This document shows positions 7,997 to 14,865 of a stretch of 27,253 nt of DNA, in pieces. Source of the stretch: JACQFZ01 sp045810625. GTDB taxonomy: Bacteria > Pseudomonadota > Gammaproteobacteria > Acidiferrobacterales > Sulfurifustaceae. How positions within the stretch are numbered: the stretch's first letter is position 1; every line of letters begins with the position of its first letter. Location: contig JBJMVQ010000005.1 of assembly GCA_045810625.1 (NCBI GenBank), positions 1 to 27,253 of the forward strand, in the 5' to 3' direction. The notes beneath the pieces were generated by a model that worked only from the letters and a program-made list of their open reading frames with translations, had not been told where the DNA came from and made no database searches. The position numbers and the translations under genes were made by a program.

Positions 7997-8683
7997 ATGG
8001 CCAAGCTGATCATCAAGCTGAACAACGAAGTCGTCGACCACGTCGATCTCCGACAGGGTGATATGAAGATCGGTCGCAAACCGGGATGTGAGATCGTGCT
8101 CGACAACCTTGCGGTGAGCGGCGAGCACGCCAACATATTCACGATCGGCGACGATTCCTTCATTCAGGATCTCAACAGCACGAACGGCACGTTCATCAAC
8201 AACAAGCGCGTCGCCAAACATCATCTGCGCAACGGCGACACGATCAACATCGGACAACATTCGCTCCTCTACTTGACCGAATCGAGCCGTGCCGCAGCCG
8301 AGAGCACCAACGAATACGCGAAAACGGTCGTGATCAGCCCTACTCCGCCCGCCGCCGCTCCAGCGCCCGCCCCCACGGCGGCCGCGGAACGCACGATCCT
8401 TCCGGACACTGGGGCTGATCTGCCGCCCGCGGCGCTTTTCATTCTGAACGGCAAGGGCAGCGGCAAGCGCATCGAGATAACGAAGGCGGTCACGAACCTC
8501 GGCAAGACAGGGCGCTCCTCGGGGACGATCGTGCGCACGGCGGACGGCTTCTTCCTGCGCGCCACCGATGATGTCGAAAAACCGAAGCTCAACGGGCGCG
8601 CAGTCAGCGAAGGCGGTGCAAAACTACGCAACGGCGACATCATCGAGGTCGCTGGAACGCGGCTGCAGTTTTATTTGAAGTAA
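7997..8683 (+). CDS. FHA-domain protein with a second, degenerate FHA-like domain
   Basis: This is a 228-residue protein starting at ATG 7997, where MAKLIIKLNNEVV begins the first FHA strand. The N-terminal FHA domain (about 5-93) has all phosphothreonine-site residues: IGRKPG (R27), SGEHANIF (S41, H44) and STNGTFINN (N63). A Pro/Ala-rich linker (about 98-142) follows. A second FHA-like fold (about 145-228) keeps the strand pattern and LRNGDIIEVAGTRL but lacks the Arg/Ser/His signature, so it may not bind phosphopeptides. The linker carries YAKTVVIS, a Thr with Ile at +3, which fits FHA binding preference and could be a self-ligand (inference). It shares an operon with the PP2C gene. Confidence 0.9.
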   Translation: MAKLIIKLNNEVVDHVDLRQGDMKIGRKPGCEIVLDNLAVSGEHANIFTIGDDSFIQDLNSTNGTFINNKRVAKHHLRNGDTINIGQHSLLYLTESSRAAAESTNEYAKTVVISPTPPAAAPAPAPTAAAERTILPDTGADLPPAALFILNGKGSGKRIEITKAVTNLGKTGRSSGTIVRTADGFFLRATDDVEKPKLNGRAVSEGGAKLRNGDIIEVAGTRLQFYLK

Positions 8684-8752
8684 GACGCCGGATCAGGCAG
8701 ATCGACGCGGCGCACTAGCAGCCTCCGCTCGCGCGACTCAACCCCCGCGGGA

Positions 8753-10126
8753 TTACTGAAGCAGCTCGAGTACCTCGCTCAACCGCTGCGCCGGGATCAA
8801 CGTAATTCCCGACTCGTCTTTCTTGGGAAGGTTGGCCGCCGGCAGCACGACCCGCGTGAACCCGAGCTTCGCGGCTTCGCGGATGCGGTCCTGCCCGCGC
8901 GCCACGGGCCGCACTTCGCCCGCGAGCCCCACCTCGCCGAACACCGCGAGCTCGCGACCGAGCGGACGGTTTCGCAAGCTCGAATAAACCGCCGCGACGA
9001 TTGCCAAATCGGCCGCCGTTTCCTGCACGCGCACGCCGCCGACGACGTTGACGAAAACGTCCTGATCGTATGTCGCGACACCGGCATGCCGATGCAGCAC
9101 CGCGAGCAGCATCGCGAGGCGCGTGCCGTCGAGCCCGACACAAATGCGGCGCGGATTGGCGAGATGGCTCGCGTCGACCAGCGCCTGCACCTCAACGAGC
9201 AAAGGACGCGTGCCCTCCTGCGTCGCGAGCACGACACTGCCGGGCACCGCATCGCCCTGGCGGCTCAAAAACATCGCCGAGGGATTGCCGACTTCGCGCA
9301 AGCCACCGTCGGTCATGACGAACACACCGATCTCGTTCACCGCGCCAAAGCGGTTCTTAATGGCGCGCACGATGCGAAACTGGCTGCCGGTGTCGCCTTC
9401 GAAATAAAGCACGGCGTCCACCATGTGCTCGAGCACGCGTGGACCGGCGAGCGTGCCTTCTTTCGTAACGTGACCGACGAGAAACAACGCGGTCCCGGTG
9501 CTCTTCGCGTAACGCACCAGCTGCGCCGCTGATTCGCGCACCTGCGCGACGCTGCCCGGCGCCGACTGCAGAGTATCCGTATAAACCGTTTGGATGGAAT
9601 CGAGCACGATGACTTGCGGGCGCTCGGCGCGCGCGCAGGTGAGAATTTCCTCGACGCGATTCTCGGTAAGTAGCCGCAAGCGATCGGCGGTGTCACCTGC
9701 GCCGGTACCGACGACGCCGAGACGCTGCGCACGCAGCGCGATCTGCTCCGCCGATTCTTCGCCGCTCACGTACAGCACGCGCGCATCGCGACCGATCGCG
9801 ACCAGCGCCTGCGTGAGCAGCGTCGACTTGCCGATACCGGGATCGCCGCCGATGAGCACGACCGAACCGGGCACGAGCCCGCCGCCGAGCACGCGATCGA
9901 GCTCGCCGAGACCGGTGCCGAGGCGTGCCAACTGTTCCGGGACGATCGCGCCGATTGAGCGCACGGACGCGGTGCCACCCTCGGCGCCGCGGCGACCACG
10001 CGCCGGCGATTCCACGACGGTTTCGGTCAACGTGTTCCAGGCGTTGCACGACGGGCACTGCCCGACCCACTTGGTCGACACGCCGCCGCATTCGCTGCAG
10101 GTGAATACCGTTCTTCCCTTGGCCAT
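8753..10126 (-). CDS. radA: DNA repair protein RadA (Sms)
   Basis: This 457-residue protein starts at the ATG whose complement lies at 10124-10126, where MAKGRTVFTCSECGG begins the standard N-terminus. It has a four-cysteine zinc finger (C10, C13, C24, C27), a RecA-like ATPase core with Walker A GGDPGIGKS (93-101) and VIVLDSIQT as Walker B, and the RadA-specific KNRFG motif (257-261). The C-terminal Lon-protease-like domain begins around 290. RadA is a branch-migrating helicase that processes recombination intermediates. The open frame continues upstream through alr without a stop, but that extension is not RadA. It lies 23 bases after alr and converges with the FHA gene. Confidence 0.97.
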   Translation of the reverse strand: MAKGRTVFTCSECGGVSTKWVGQCPSCNAWNTLTETVVESPARGRRGAEGGTASVRSIGAIVPEQLARLGTGLGELDRVLGGGLVPGSVVLIGGDPGIGKSTLLTQALVAIGRDARVLYVSGEESAEQIALRAQRLGVVGTGAGDTADRLRLLTENRVEEILTCARAERPQVIVLDSIQTVYTDTLQSAPGSVAQVRESAAQLVRYAKSTGTALFLVGHVTKEGTLAGPRVLEHMVDAVLYFEGDTGSQFRIVRAIKNRFGAVNEIGVFVMTDGGLREVGNPSAMFLSRQGDAVPGSVVLATQEGTRPLLVEVQALVDASHLANPRRICVGLDGTRLAMLLAVLHRHAGVATYDQDVFVNVVGGVRVQETAADLAIVAAVYSSLRNRPLGRELAVFGEVGLAGEVRPVARGQDRIREAAKLGFTRVVLPAANLPKKDESGITLIPAQRLSEVLELLQ

Positions 10127-10149
10127 CGGTGCGCTATCCGGAACGCCGA

Positions 10150-11232
10150 TTACTCTGCGGGCACGCGCGGAATTCGTTTCGCGACATGACAATAAAGCTC
10201 GTAACTGATCGTCCCCGCACGTGCGGCGATTTCGTCGACCGGCAAGCCTTCGCCCCAAAGCACAACGGGATCGCCCGGTTTGGCATCGGGCTGCGAGCGC
10301 AGATCGAGCGTGATCATGTCCATGGACACGCGTCCGATCAACGGCACGCGCTTGCCGTTCACGAGCACCGGTGTGCCGGCCGGCATGCGGCGCGGGTAGC
10401 CGTCGCCGTAACCGATTGCGGCGACGCCGACGGGCATGTCGTCCGGGCAGCGGAAGTCGGGACCGTAGCCGATCGGATCGCCCTTTTTGCGCGGCGACAC
10501 CGCGATCAGCTCGGCGGCGAGCGTCATCACCGGACGCAGTCCGTGCGACTGCGCGGTGCCCTCCGCCATCGGCGCACCGCCGTACAGCATGATGCCGGGC
10601 CGCACCCATTCGAAATGCACCGCCGGCCAGGCGATGATGCCCGCGGAGTTCGCGAAGCAGCGTTCGATGGCGGCGCCGGCGACCGTCGAGTTGAAGAGAT
10701 CGATCTGCGCCTGCGTCGCGGCCTTCATTTTCGGATCGTCCGCCGCAGCGAAGTGCGACAGCACGCGAATCTCGCCGACGCTCGGCGCCGCTTTGAGACG
10801 CGCGAGCACCTCGCCAAATGCGGCCGGCGGAAACCCGAGCCGATGCATACCGGTATCGATCTTGATCCAGACAGCCAGGGGACGCGCGAGCCGCGCGGCT
10901 TCGAGCGCGCGAACTTGTGCTTCGTGGTGCACCGCCGGCTGCAGATCGTGCTCGACCAGGACGGGCAGCTCGTCGGCGCTGAAAAAACCTTCGAGCAGAC
11001 AGATCGGCCGGCGAATGCCGGCTTCGCGCAGCACGATGCCCTCTTCCGCCGCTGCGACGCCGAACGCGTCGGCGTGATCGGCGAGCGTCTCCGCCACCCA
11101 CACCAGGCCGTGGCCGTAACCGTTCGCTTTGACGATGGCCATAACGCGCGAGCGCGGCGCGCGCCGGCGTACTTCGTTCAGATTGTGGCGCAGCGCCTGC
11201 GCGTTGACGATCGCACGCGCGGGACGGGTCAT
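10150..11232 (-). CDS. alr: Alanine racemase
   Basis: This 360-residue, fold-type III PLP enzyme interconverts L- and D-alanine for peptidoglycan. The PLP lysine is K35 in AIVKANGYGHG. The opposing catalytic tyrosine is Y275 in IGYGDGYPRRMP. RPGIMLYGG (about 211-219), IKIDTGMHRLGF and GRVSMDMITLD are the other family blocks. The N-terminal TIM barrel (about 1-235) is followed by the C-terminal beta domain. The ATG overlaps the dnaB stop by 4 bases (ATGA), so translation is probably coupled to dnaB. An Alr gene beside dnaB and radA is a common beta/gammaproteobacterial arrangement. Confidence 0.97.
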   Translation of the reverse strand: MTRPARAIVNAQALRHNLNEVRRRAPRSRVMAIVKANGYGHGLVWVAETLADHADAFGVAAAEEGIVLREAGIRRPICLLEGFFSADELPVLVEHDLQPAVHHEAQVRALEAARLARPLAVWIKIDTGMHRLGFPPAAFGEVLARLKAAPSVGEIRVLSHFAAADDPKMKAATQAQIDLFNSTVAGAAIERCFANSAGIIAWPAVHFEWVRPGIMLYGGAPMAEGTAQSHGLRPVMTLAAELIAVSPRKKGDPIGYGPDFRCPDDMPVGVAAIGYGDGYPRRMPAGTPVLVNGKRVPLIGRVSMDMITLDLRSQPDAKPGDPVVLWGEGLPVDEIAARAGTISYELYCHVAKRIPRVPAE

Positions 11233-12593
11233 GCGTATTCGCGCTCGAGGCCGCCGCTGATGTAGTTCTCGAACTTGGTGTACTCGCCGAGAAAGGTGAG
11301 CACGATTTTGCCGATCGGACCGTTACGCTGCTTGCCGATGATCACCTCGGCGGTGCCTTTGCTCGGGCTGTCCTCGTTGTACACCTCGTCGCGATAGATG
11401 AAGAGGATGACGTCGGCGTCCTGCTCGATGGCGCCCGATTCGCGCAAGTCCGACATGACCGGCCGTTTGTCGGTGCGCTGCTCCAGACTGCGATTCAGCT
11501 GCGACATCGCGATCAGCGGGACGTTCATCTCTTTCGCAATGCCCTTGAGCGCGCGTGTGATGCTCGACACTTCCGTCGCCCGATTTTCCGCGCTGCTGCT
11601 GTCGCCGGACTGCATGAGCTGCAGGTAGTCGACGATGATCAGACCCAGACCGTGCTCACGCTTGATGCGCCGCACGCGGGCGCGCAGCTCCATCGGCGAG
11701 AGCGCCGGCGTGTCGTCGATGAAAATCGGGGCGTCGGAGAGGAGCGACACCGCGGACGTGAGACGCGGCCAGTCTTCGTCGTCGAGCTTGCCGGTCCGCA
11801 CACGATGCGAATTGATGCGCCCGAGCGAGGCGATCATGCGCATCGCGAGCTGCGTGCCCGGCATTTCCATACTGAAGATCGCCACCGGCAGCTTATGCCC
11901 CACCGCCGCGTTCTCGGCGATGTTCATCGCGAGCGTCGTTTTACCCATCGACGGCCGGCCCGCAATGATGATGAGATCCGACGGCTGCAACCCGGACGTC
12001 TTGTCGTCGAGATCGGTAAAGCCGGTCGGGACGCCGGTGACCGTACCTTGCGTGCGATACAGCTGATCGATGCGATCGACCGTCTGCGTGAGAATCGAGG
12101 CGATCGGCTGAAACCCGCCGCGCTTGCGCGCACGGTTCTCGTTGATATCGAAGATGCGCTTCTCGGCGAAGTCGAGCACTTCGTCCGCGTTGCGCTCGCC
12201 CGGGTTGTACGCGGCTTCGCTGACGTCGTTCGCGGTCGTGATGAGCTGCCGCAGGATCGAACGCTCGCGCACGATATCCGCATAGGCGGGGACGTTCGCG
12301 GCGCTCGGCGTGTTGTTGGCGAGCGCGCCGAGATATGCGAGACCACCGGCTTTTTCGAGGTCACCGGCCTGTTCGAGCCGCTCGGACACGGTAATCACAT
12401 CGGCGGGACTGTTCTCGTTACACAGCGCCGCAATGGCGCCGAAGATCAGCCGGTGCTCGCGACGATAGAAATCGTCGACGCTGACGCGATCGGCAATCGC
12501 GTCCCAACGCTGATTATCGAGGAGCAAACCACCGAGCAAGCTTTGCTCGGCGTCAATGGACTGCGGCGGGACCTTGAGAGCGTCGACCGTCAT
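11229..12593 (-). CDS. dnaB: Replicative DNA helicase
   Basis: This is a 454-residue hexameric replicative helicase. The N-terminal DnaG-interacting domain (about 8-110) includes PQSIDAEQSLLGGLLLD. A linker helix (about 150-180) precedes the RecA-like motor (about 185-454), which has Walker A AGRPSMGKTT (211-220), Walker B LIIVDYLQLM and the SQLNRSLEQR motif. There is no intein. I take ATG at 12593 rather than a GTG two codons upstream, because the purine-rich GGGGAGG sits 6 bases before that ATG. It is transcribed away from rplI across a 95-base spacer containing a GC-rich hairpin, and its stop overlaps alr. Confidence 0.97.
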   Translation of the reverse strand: MTVDALKVPPQSIDAEQSLLGGLLLDNQRWDAIADRVSVDDFYRREHRLIFGAIAALCNENSPADVITVSERLEQAGDLEKAGGLAYLGALANNTPSAANVPAYADIVRERSILRQLITTANDVSEAAYNPGERNADEVLDFAEKRIFDINENRARKRGGFQPIASILTQTVDRIDQLYRTQGTVTGVPTGFTDLDDKTSGLQPSDLIIIAGRPSMGKTTLAMNIAENAAVGHKLPVAIFSMEMPGTQLAMRMIASLGRINSHRVRTGKLDDEDWPRLTSAVSLLSDAPIFIDDTPALSPMELRARVRRIKREHGLGLIIVDYLQLMQSGDSSSAENRATEVSSITRALKGIAKEMNVPLIAMSQLNRSLEQRTDKRPVMSDLRESGAIEQDADVILFIYRDEVYNEDSPSKGTAEVIIGKQRNGPIGKIVLTFLGEYTKFENYISGGLEREYA

Positions 12594-12640
12594 CGGCACC
12601 TCCCCAAAAAGCCGGGTTTTGCAATCGATGTATCGGCTAT

Positions 12641-12671
12641 CCGTCGGTCCGCGCCTCAGCGCGGCCGACGG
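12641..12671 (-). promoter_or_regulatory. GC-rich hairpin between rplI and dnaB
   Basis: On the minus strand the arms are CCGTCGGCCGCGC and GCGCGG-A-CCGACGG, a stem of 13 pairs with one bulged A and a short loop. It lies 17 bases after the rplI stop and about 47 bases before the dnaB start. No U-tract follows it, so it is not a standard intrinsic terminator. It could reduce read-through from the ribosomal genes, or act as an RNA-processing or stability element. A TATAAT-like sequence lies just upstream near the rplI stop. Confidence 0.5.
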
Positions 12672-12688
12672 ACACGATTATATTACGG

Positions 12689-13138
12689 TTACTGCTCGCC
12701 GATCACCGATACGATGATCTTGACGCTCACTTCCGGATGCAGGCTGATAGGAATTTCGTGATCGCCGATCGTTTTGATCGGACCTTGCGAAAGAACGACT
12801 TCCGAGCGCTCCAGCTCGAAACCCGCTTGTGTCACGGCCTCCGCGATGTCGCGGTTCGTGACCGAGCCGTACATCGCGCCGTCTTCGGCGATCTTGCGCA
12901 CGATTTGCACCGTGAAGCCGTTCAGCTTCTCGGCGCGCTCGCGCGCTTTCCCGAGCGATTCGTTCTGAGCACGTTCGAGCTCGGCGCGACGCGCTTCGAA
13001 CTTCGCGCGATTTTCGGCCGTGGCGCTGACTGCTTTGCCGTAGGGAATCAGATAATTGCGCGCGAATCCGGCTCTGACCTTCACTTGTTCGCCGAGGCCG
13101 CCCAGGTTGCGCACTTTTTCGAGCAAGATGACTTCCAT
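12689..13138 (-). CDS. rplI: 50S ribosomal protein bL9
   Basis: This 149-residue protein is of normal length for bL9. The N-terminal domain (about 1-50) begins MEVILLEKVRNLGGLGEQVKVR and GFARNYLIPYGKAV, which bind 23S rRNA. A long central helix (about 45-75) follows, then the C-terminal domain containing AEDGAMYGSVTNRDIAEAV. It binds at the base of the L1 stalk and helps maintain reading-frame fidelity. It is separated from rpsR by 15 bases and so is probably on the rpsF-rpsR transcript. Confidence 0.98.
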   Translation of the reverse strand: MEVILLEKVRNLGGLGEQVKVRAGFARNYLIPYGKAVSATAENRAKFEARRAELERAQNESLGKARERAEKLNGFTVQIVRKIAEDGAMYGSVTNRDIAEAVTQAGFELERSEVVLSQGPIKTIGDHEIPISLHPEVSVKIIVSVIGEQ

Positions 13139-13153
13139 CCGTATCCTCCCGCG

Positions 13154-13378
13154 TCAGTGGCTGTCGCAGTACGGAATGAGCGCCAAGTAACGCGCATACT
13201 TGACCGCGCGCGCGAGTTGACGCTGGTAGCGCGCCTTGGTCCCGGTGTTGCGCGACGGAATGATGCGCCCGGTCTCGCTGATGAAGCTCTTCAGCATGTT
13301 CAGATCTTTATAGTCCACCTCGGCGATCTTCTCGGCGGTGAACCGGCAATATTTCTTGCGGCGAAAATAGCGTGACAT
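13154..13378 (-). CDS. rpsR: 30S ribosomal protein bS18
   Basis: This 74-residue protein has the usual bS18 sequence: FRRKKYCRFTAEK at the N-terminus, then DYKDLNMLKSFISETGRIIPSR and the RNA-binding KARYQRQLARAVKYARYLALIPY. bS18 pairs with bS6 on the 30S platform. The gene lies only 3 bases after rpsF, which leaves no room for priB, a gene found between them in many beta- and gammaproteobacteria. Confidence 0.98.
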   Translation of the reverse strand: MSRYFRRKKYCRFTAEKIAEVDYKDLNMLKSFISETGRIIPSRNTGTKARYQRQLARAVKYARYLALIPYCDSH

Positions 13379-13381
13379 GGG

Positions 13382-13792
13382 TTACTCCTTCGCCATCTCG
13401 GGCGCGCGCTCTTCGGCGCTCGCCTCTTCGGCGGGCGGCGGGGTCTCGTTCGAGACGGGCTTCGCGCCCTCTTCCTTCTCCTTCACGAGCGGGGAAGGCG
13501 AGGTGACGGCGGCGTCGCGCTTGATCACCAGCGAGCGCAACACTGCATCGTTGAATTTGAAGGCCGACTCGAGCTCGCGCAGCGTCTCCATGCTGCACTC
13601 GATGTTCATGAGCACATAGTGCGCCTTGTGTACCTTATGAATGGGATAAGAGAGCTGGCGGCGGCCCCAGTCTTCGAGGCGGTGGATGGCGCCCTTGCCG
13701 GACTCGATGAGCGTGCGATAACGCTCGATCATGGCAGGCACCTGCTCGCTCTGGTCCGGGTGGACCAGAAACACGACTTCGTAGTGACGCAT
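13382..13792 (-). CDS. rpsF: 30S ribosomal protein bS6
   Basis: This is a 136-residue protein starting at MRHYEVVFLVHPDQSEQVP. An in-frame upstream ATG (13840) was rejected because the extra residues are not bS6-like and the ribosome site GAGGAGACACA directly precedes 13792. The ferredoxin-like fold covers about residues 1-95, including LEDWGRRQLSYPIHK and HYVLMNIEC. A Glu/Pro-rich tail follows (about 96-136). Acidic bS6 tails occur in other proteobacteria; in E. coli the tail is glutamylated by RimK. It is the first gene of the leftward cluster and probably sets expression of rpsR and rplI. Confidence 0.97.
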   Translation of the reverse strand: MRHYEVVFLVHPDQSEQVPAMIERYRTLIESGKGAIHRLEDWGRRQLSYPIHKVHKAHYVLMNIECSMETLRELESAFKFNDAVLRSLVIKRDAAVTSPSPLVKEKEEGAKPVSNETPPPAEEASAEERAPEMAKE

Positions 13793-13840
13793 TGTGTCTC
13801 CTCTCGGATTAAAGCCCCCCGAACTGGGCACTAGGGCCAC

Positions 13841-13864
13841 GGCGGTGGGGCAAGGAGTACCGCC
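13841..13864 (-). promoter_or_regulatory. Hairpin in the rpsF leader, possible bS6:bS18 autoregulatory site
   Basis: The predicted rpsF leader (about 100 nt) contains GGCGGT and ACCGCC arms around a 12-base loop holding CUCCUUGCCCC. In many bacteria the bS6:bS18 complex represses its own mRNA through a leader hairpin that mimics its rRNA site. Position and loop composition are suggestive, but I have not matched this to the published consensus in detail. Confidence 0.35.
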
Positions 13865-13901
13865 ACCCGATTACCCCGGGCGGCAGCGTGGAAAGCGCGG
13901 C

Positions 13902-13930
13902 ATTCTAAAGGAGTGGGTCGGTAGCGGCAA
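13902..13930 (-). promoter_or_regulatory. Sigma70-like promoter for the rpsF cluster
   Basis: Read on the minus strand, TTGCCG (complement of 13925-13930) is followed by a 17-base spacer and TAGAAT (complement of 13902-13907). This matches the consensus spacing with 4 and 5 of 6 bases. Transcription would start near 13895, giving a leader of about 100 nt before rpsF, as expected for a regulated ribosomal operon. Confidence 0.5.
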
Positions 13931-14045
13931 GGGCGGCTCCCGGCCGATCTCGCCCCCGATCGGACGACTCTTGCTCGGCAGTGACGCCTCCTCGCCCCTA
14001 CGGGAAGGGTGAAGGAAGGGCGTATTTTTACCGAGCAGGCAGCTA

Positions 14046-14198
14046 TCGAGCGCCTGTCCGCGCGCCGCAGAAGTAATAATTTTACTTGCGGTTCCCGAAT
14101 CGCTCCCGGCATCCTGCCTCTCGCGAAATTCGCACATCCCTGTGCAGCACCTCAGGTCGGGGTACTTTCAAAAGAAAGTACCCAAAGAAAAGGCCGCA
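14046..14198 (+). repeat. Hairpin element, copy 1 (forward)
   Basis: It begins with the shared head TCGAGCGCC...AAGTAATAATTTTACTT. It then carries a module with GAATCGCTCCCGGCATCC and small palindromes (GCGAAaTTCGC, GCACAtcccTGTGC), followed by a shortened hairpin GGGTACTTTC-aaaa-GAAAGTACCC (14160-14183) and the tract CAAAGAAAAGG. The module is nearly identical, in inverted orientation, to copy 4 near 19.9 kb. Confidence 0.85.
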
Positions 14199-14349
14199 CC
14201 CAATGGCGCAGGCACGTCCTACGCTTCTCGGGTTTGGCGCCCCGTCGCGGCGAGACGGTACTTTTTCCGCTGCGCGATCCTGCTTTGCGGAAAAGCACAC
14301 GTAGGCCGCATTAGACGCTAGCCGTAATGCGCCGAACGTTCTGTTCGTT

Positions 14350-14376
14350 GGTGCAATGCGCTTCGCTTATTGCACC
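14350..14376. repeat. REP-like palindrome, family GGTGCAAT/ATTGCACC
   Basis: Arms GGTGCAAT (14350-14357) and ATTGCACC (14369-14376) enclose GCGCTTCGCTT. Its palindromic form and its place among other such units suggest a short REP-type element. Only one copy lies in this window, so the family assignment rests on form and on recall of similar sequences in other proteobacterial genomes. Confidence 0.5.
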
Positions 14377-14405
14377 CTACCTCTGAAAGCGTTCGACTAC
14401 GGACT

Positions 14406-14432
14406 CCCGGATTCCGCTTCGCTCCATCCGGG
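14406..14432. repeat. REP-like palindrome, family CCCGGAT/ATCCGGG, copy 1
   Basis: Arms CCCGGAT and ATCCGGG flank TCCGCTTCGCTCC. The same 27-base unit appears inverted at 18687-18713 and, lacking its first two bases, at 20151-20175. Such units are frequent between genes in many proteobacterial genomes. Confidence 0.75.
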
Positions 14433-14492
14433 CTACGAACCACGAACTGAACATCGGAAGGAGCGCGGGCTAGAACACGAGGGGTTTGGTTT

Positions 14493-14806
14493 TCAACCCC
14501 CGTGCGGCGCGCCGAGCCGCGCAGCCAAGCAATCGCTGAAAGCGAGACTCTTGTTCGAGCCCGAGCGCGCAGTTCTCGCGCGCCGGCGAGTTAGGCTCGC
14601 TTTCGCGATTGACGGCGAGCGGCGAGTGAGTCTTCGCGTCGCCCCGGGGTCGCCTTTCTTTTGGCTACTTTTCTTTGGCGAGACAAAGAAAAGTAGCCTG
14701 CCCTGGGTCAGCCACCCAGAAGTACATTTATTAACATCAACAACGCGCCGCCAGGCGCTCAACCTTCCACCCTCACCCTAACCCTCTCCCTAAAGGGAGA
14801 GGGAAC
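14493..14806 (-). repeat. Hairpin element, copy 2 (reverse) with REP unit; left arm of a long inverted repeat
   Basis: Reading the minus strand from 14806, the order is a REP palindrome with GAGAGGGTTAGGGTGAGG, the head GAGCGCC...TTAATAAATGTACTT, the stem CTGGGT-ggctg-ACCCAG, and the main hairpin. That hairpin has 15 pairs with a 6-base loop (14663-14698; arms GGCTACTTTTCTTTG and CAAAGAAAAGTAGCC). A GC-rich tail ends at a CGCACGGGGG block. By eye the whole unit aligns with 18722-19032 in opposite orientation at high identity over about 310 bases. It lies 60 bases downstream of queA. Confidence 0.88.
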
Positions 14807-14865
14807 AAGAGCGATGAAGAGCCGCGCGTTAGCGCATCCTCAAATCAAACTTTCACGGACGTGGA

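Larger units (their letters stand above)
13935..14865. repeat. Intergenic repeat region between rpsF and queA
   Basis: This stretch of about 0.9 kb holds no gene I can support. In order it contains unique sequence with a weak REP-like remnant (about 13987-14018), a forward copy of the hairpin element (14046-14198), and a hairpin with arms TTTTCCGC/GCGGAAAA (about 14263-14295). Next come palindromic REP-like units at 14350-14376 and 14406-14432, and a reverse copy of the hairpin element with an attached REP unit (14493-14806). Open frames crossing it have biased, low-complexity products and follow the repeat sequence rather than any protein family. Confidence 0.8.

Noticed and set aside
8753..11101. 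A continuous minus-strand open frame of 782 codons suggesting a fusion upstream of RadA
   Set aside because: Only the last 457 codons match RadA and begin with its normal N-terminus. The upstream part is alr read in the wrong frame, where high GC leaves few stops.
14264..14295. Intrinsic terminator from the TTTTCCGC/GCGGAAAA stem
   Set aside because: No gene ends nearby on either strand and no T-run follows; it is better treated as part of the repeat region.
14356..14781. A 141-codon frame in the rpsF-queA spacer
   Set aside because: It crosses REP-like palindromes and the reverse hairpin element, and its sequence is determined by these repeats.
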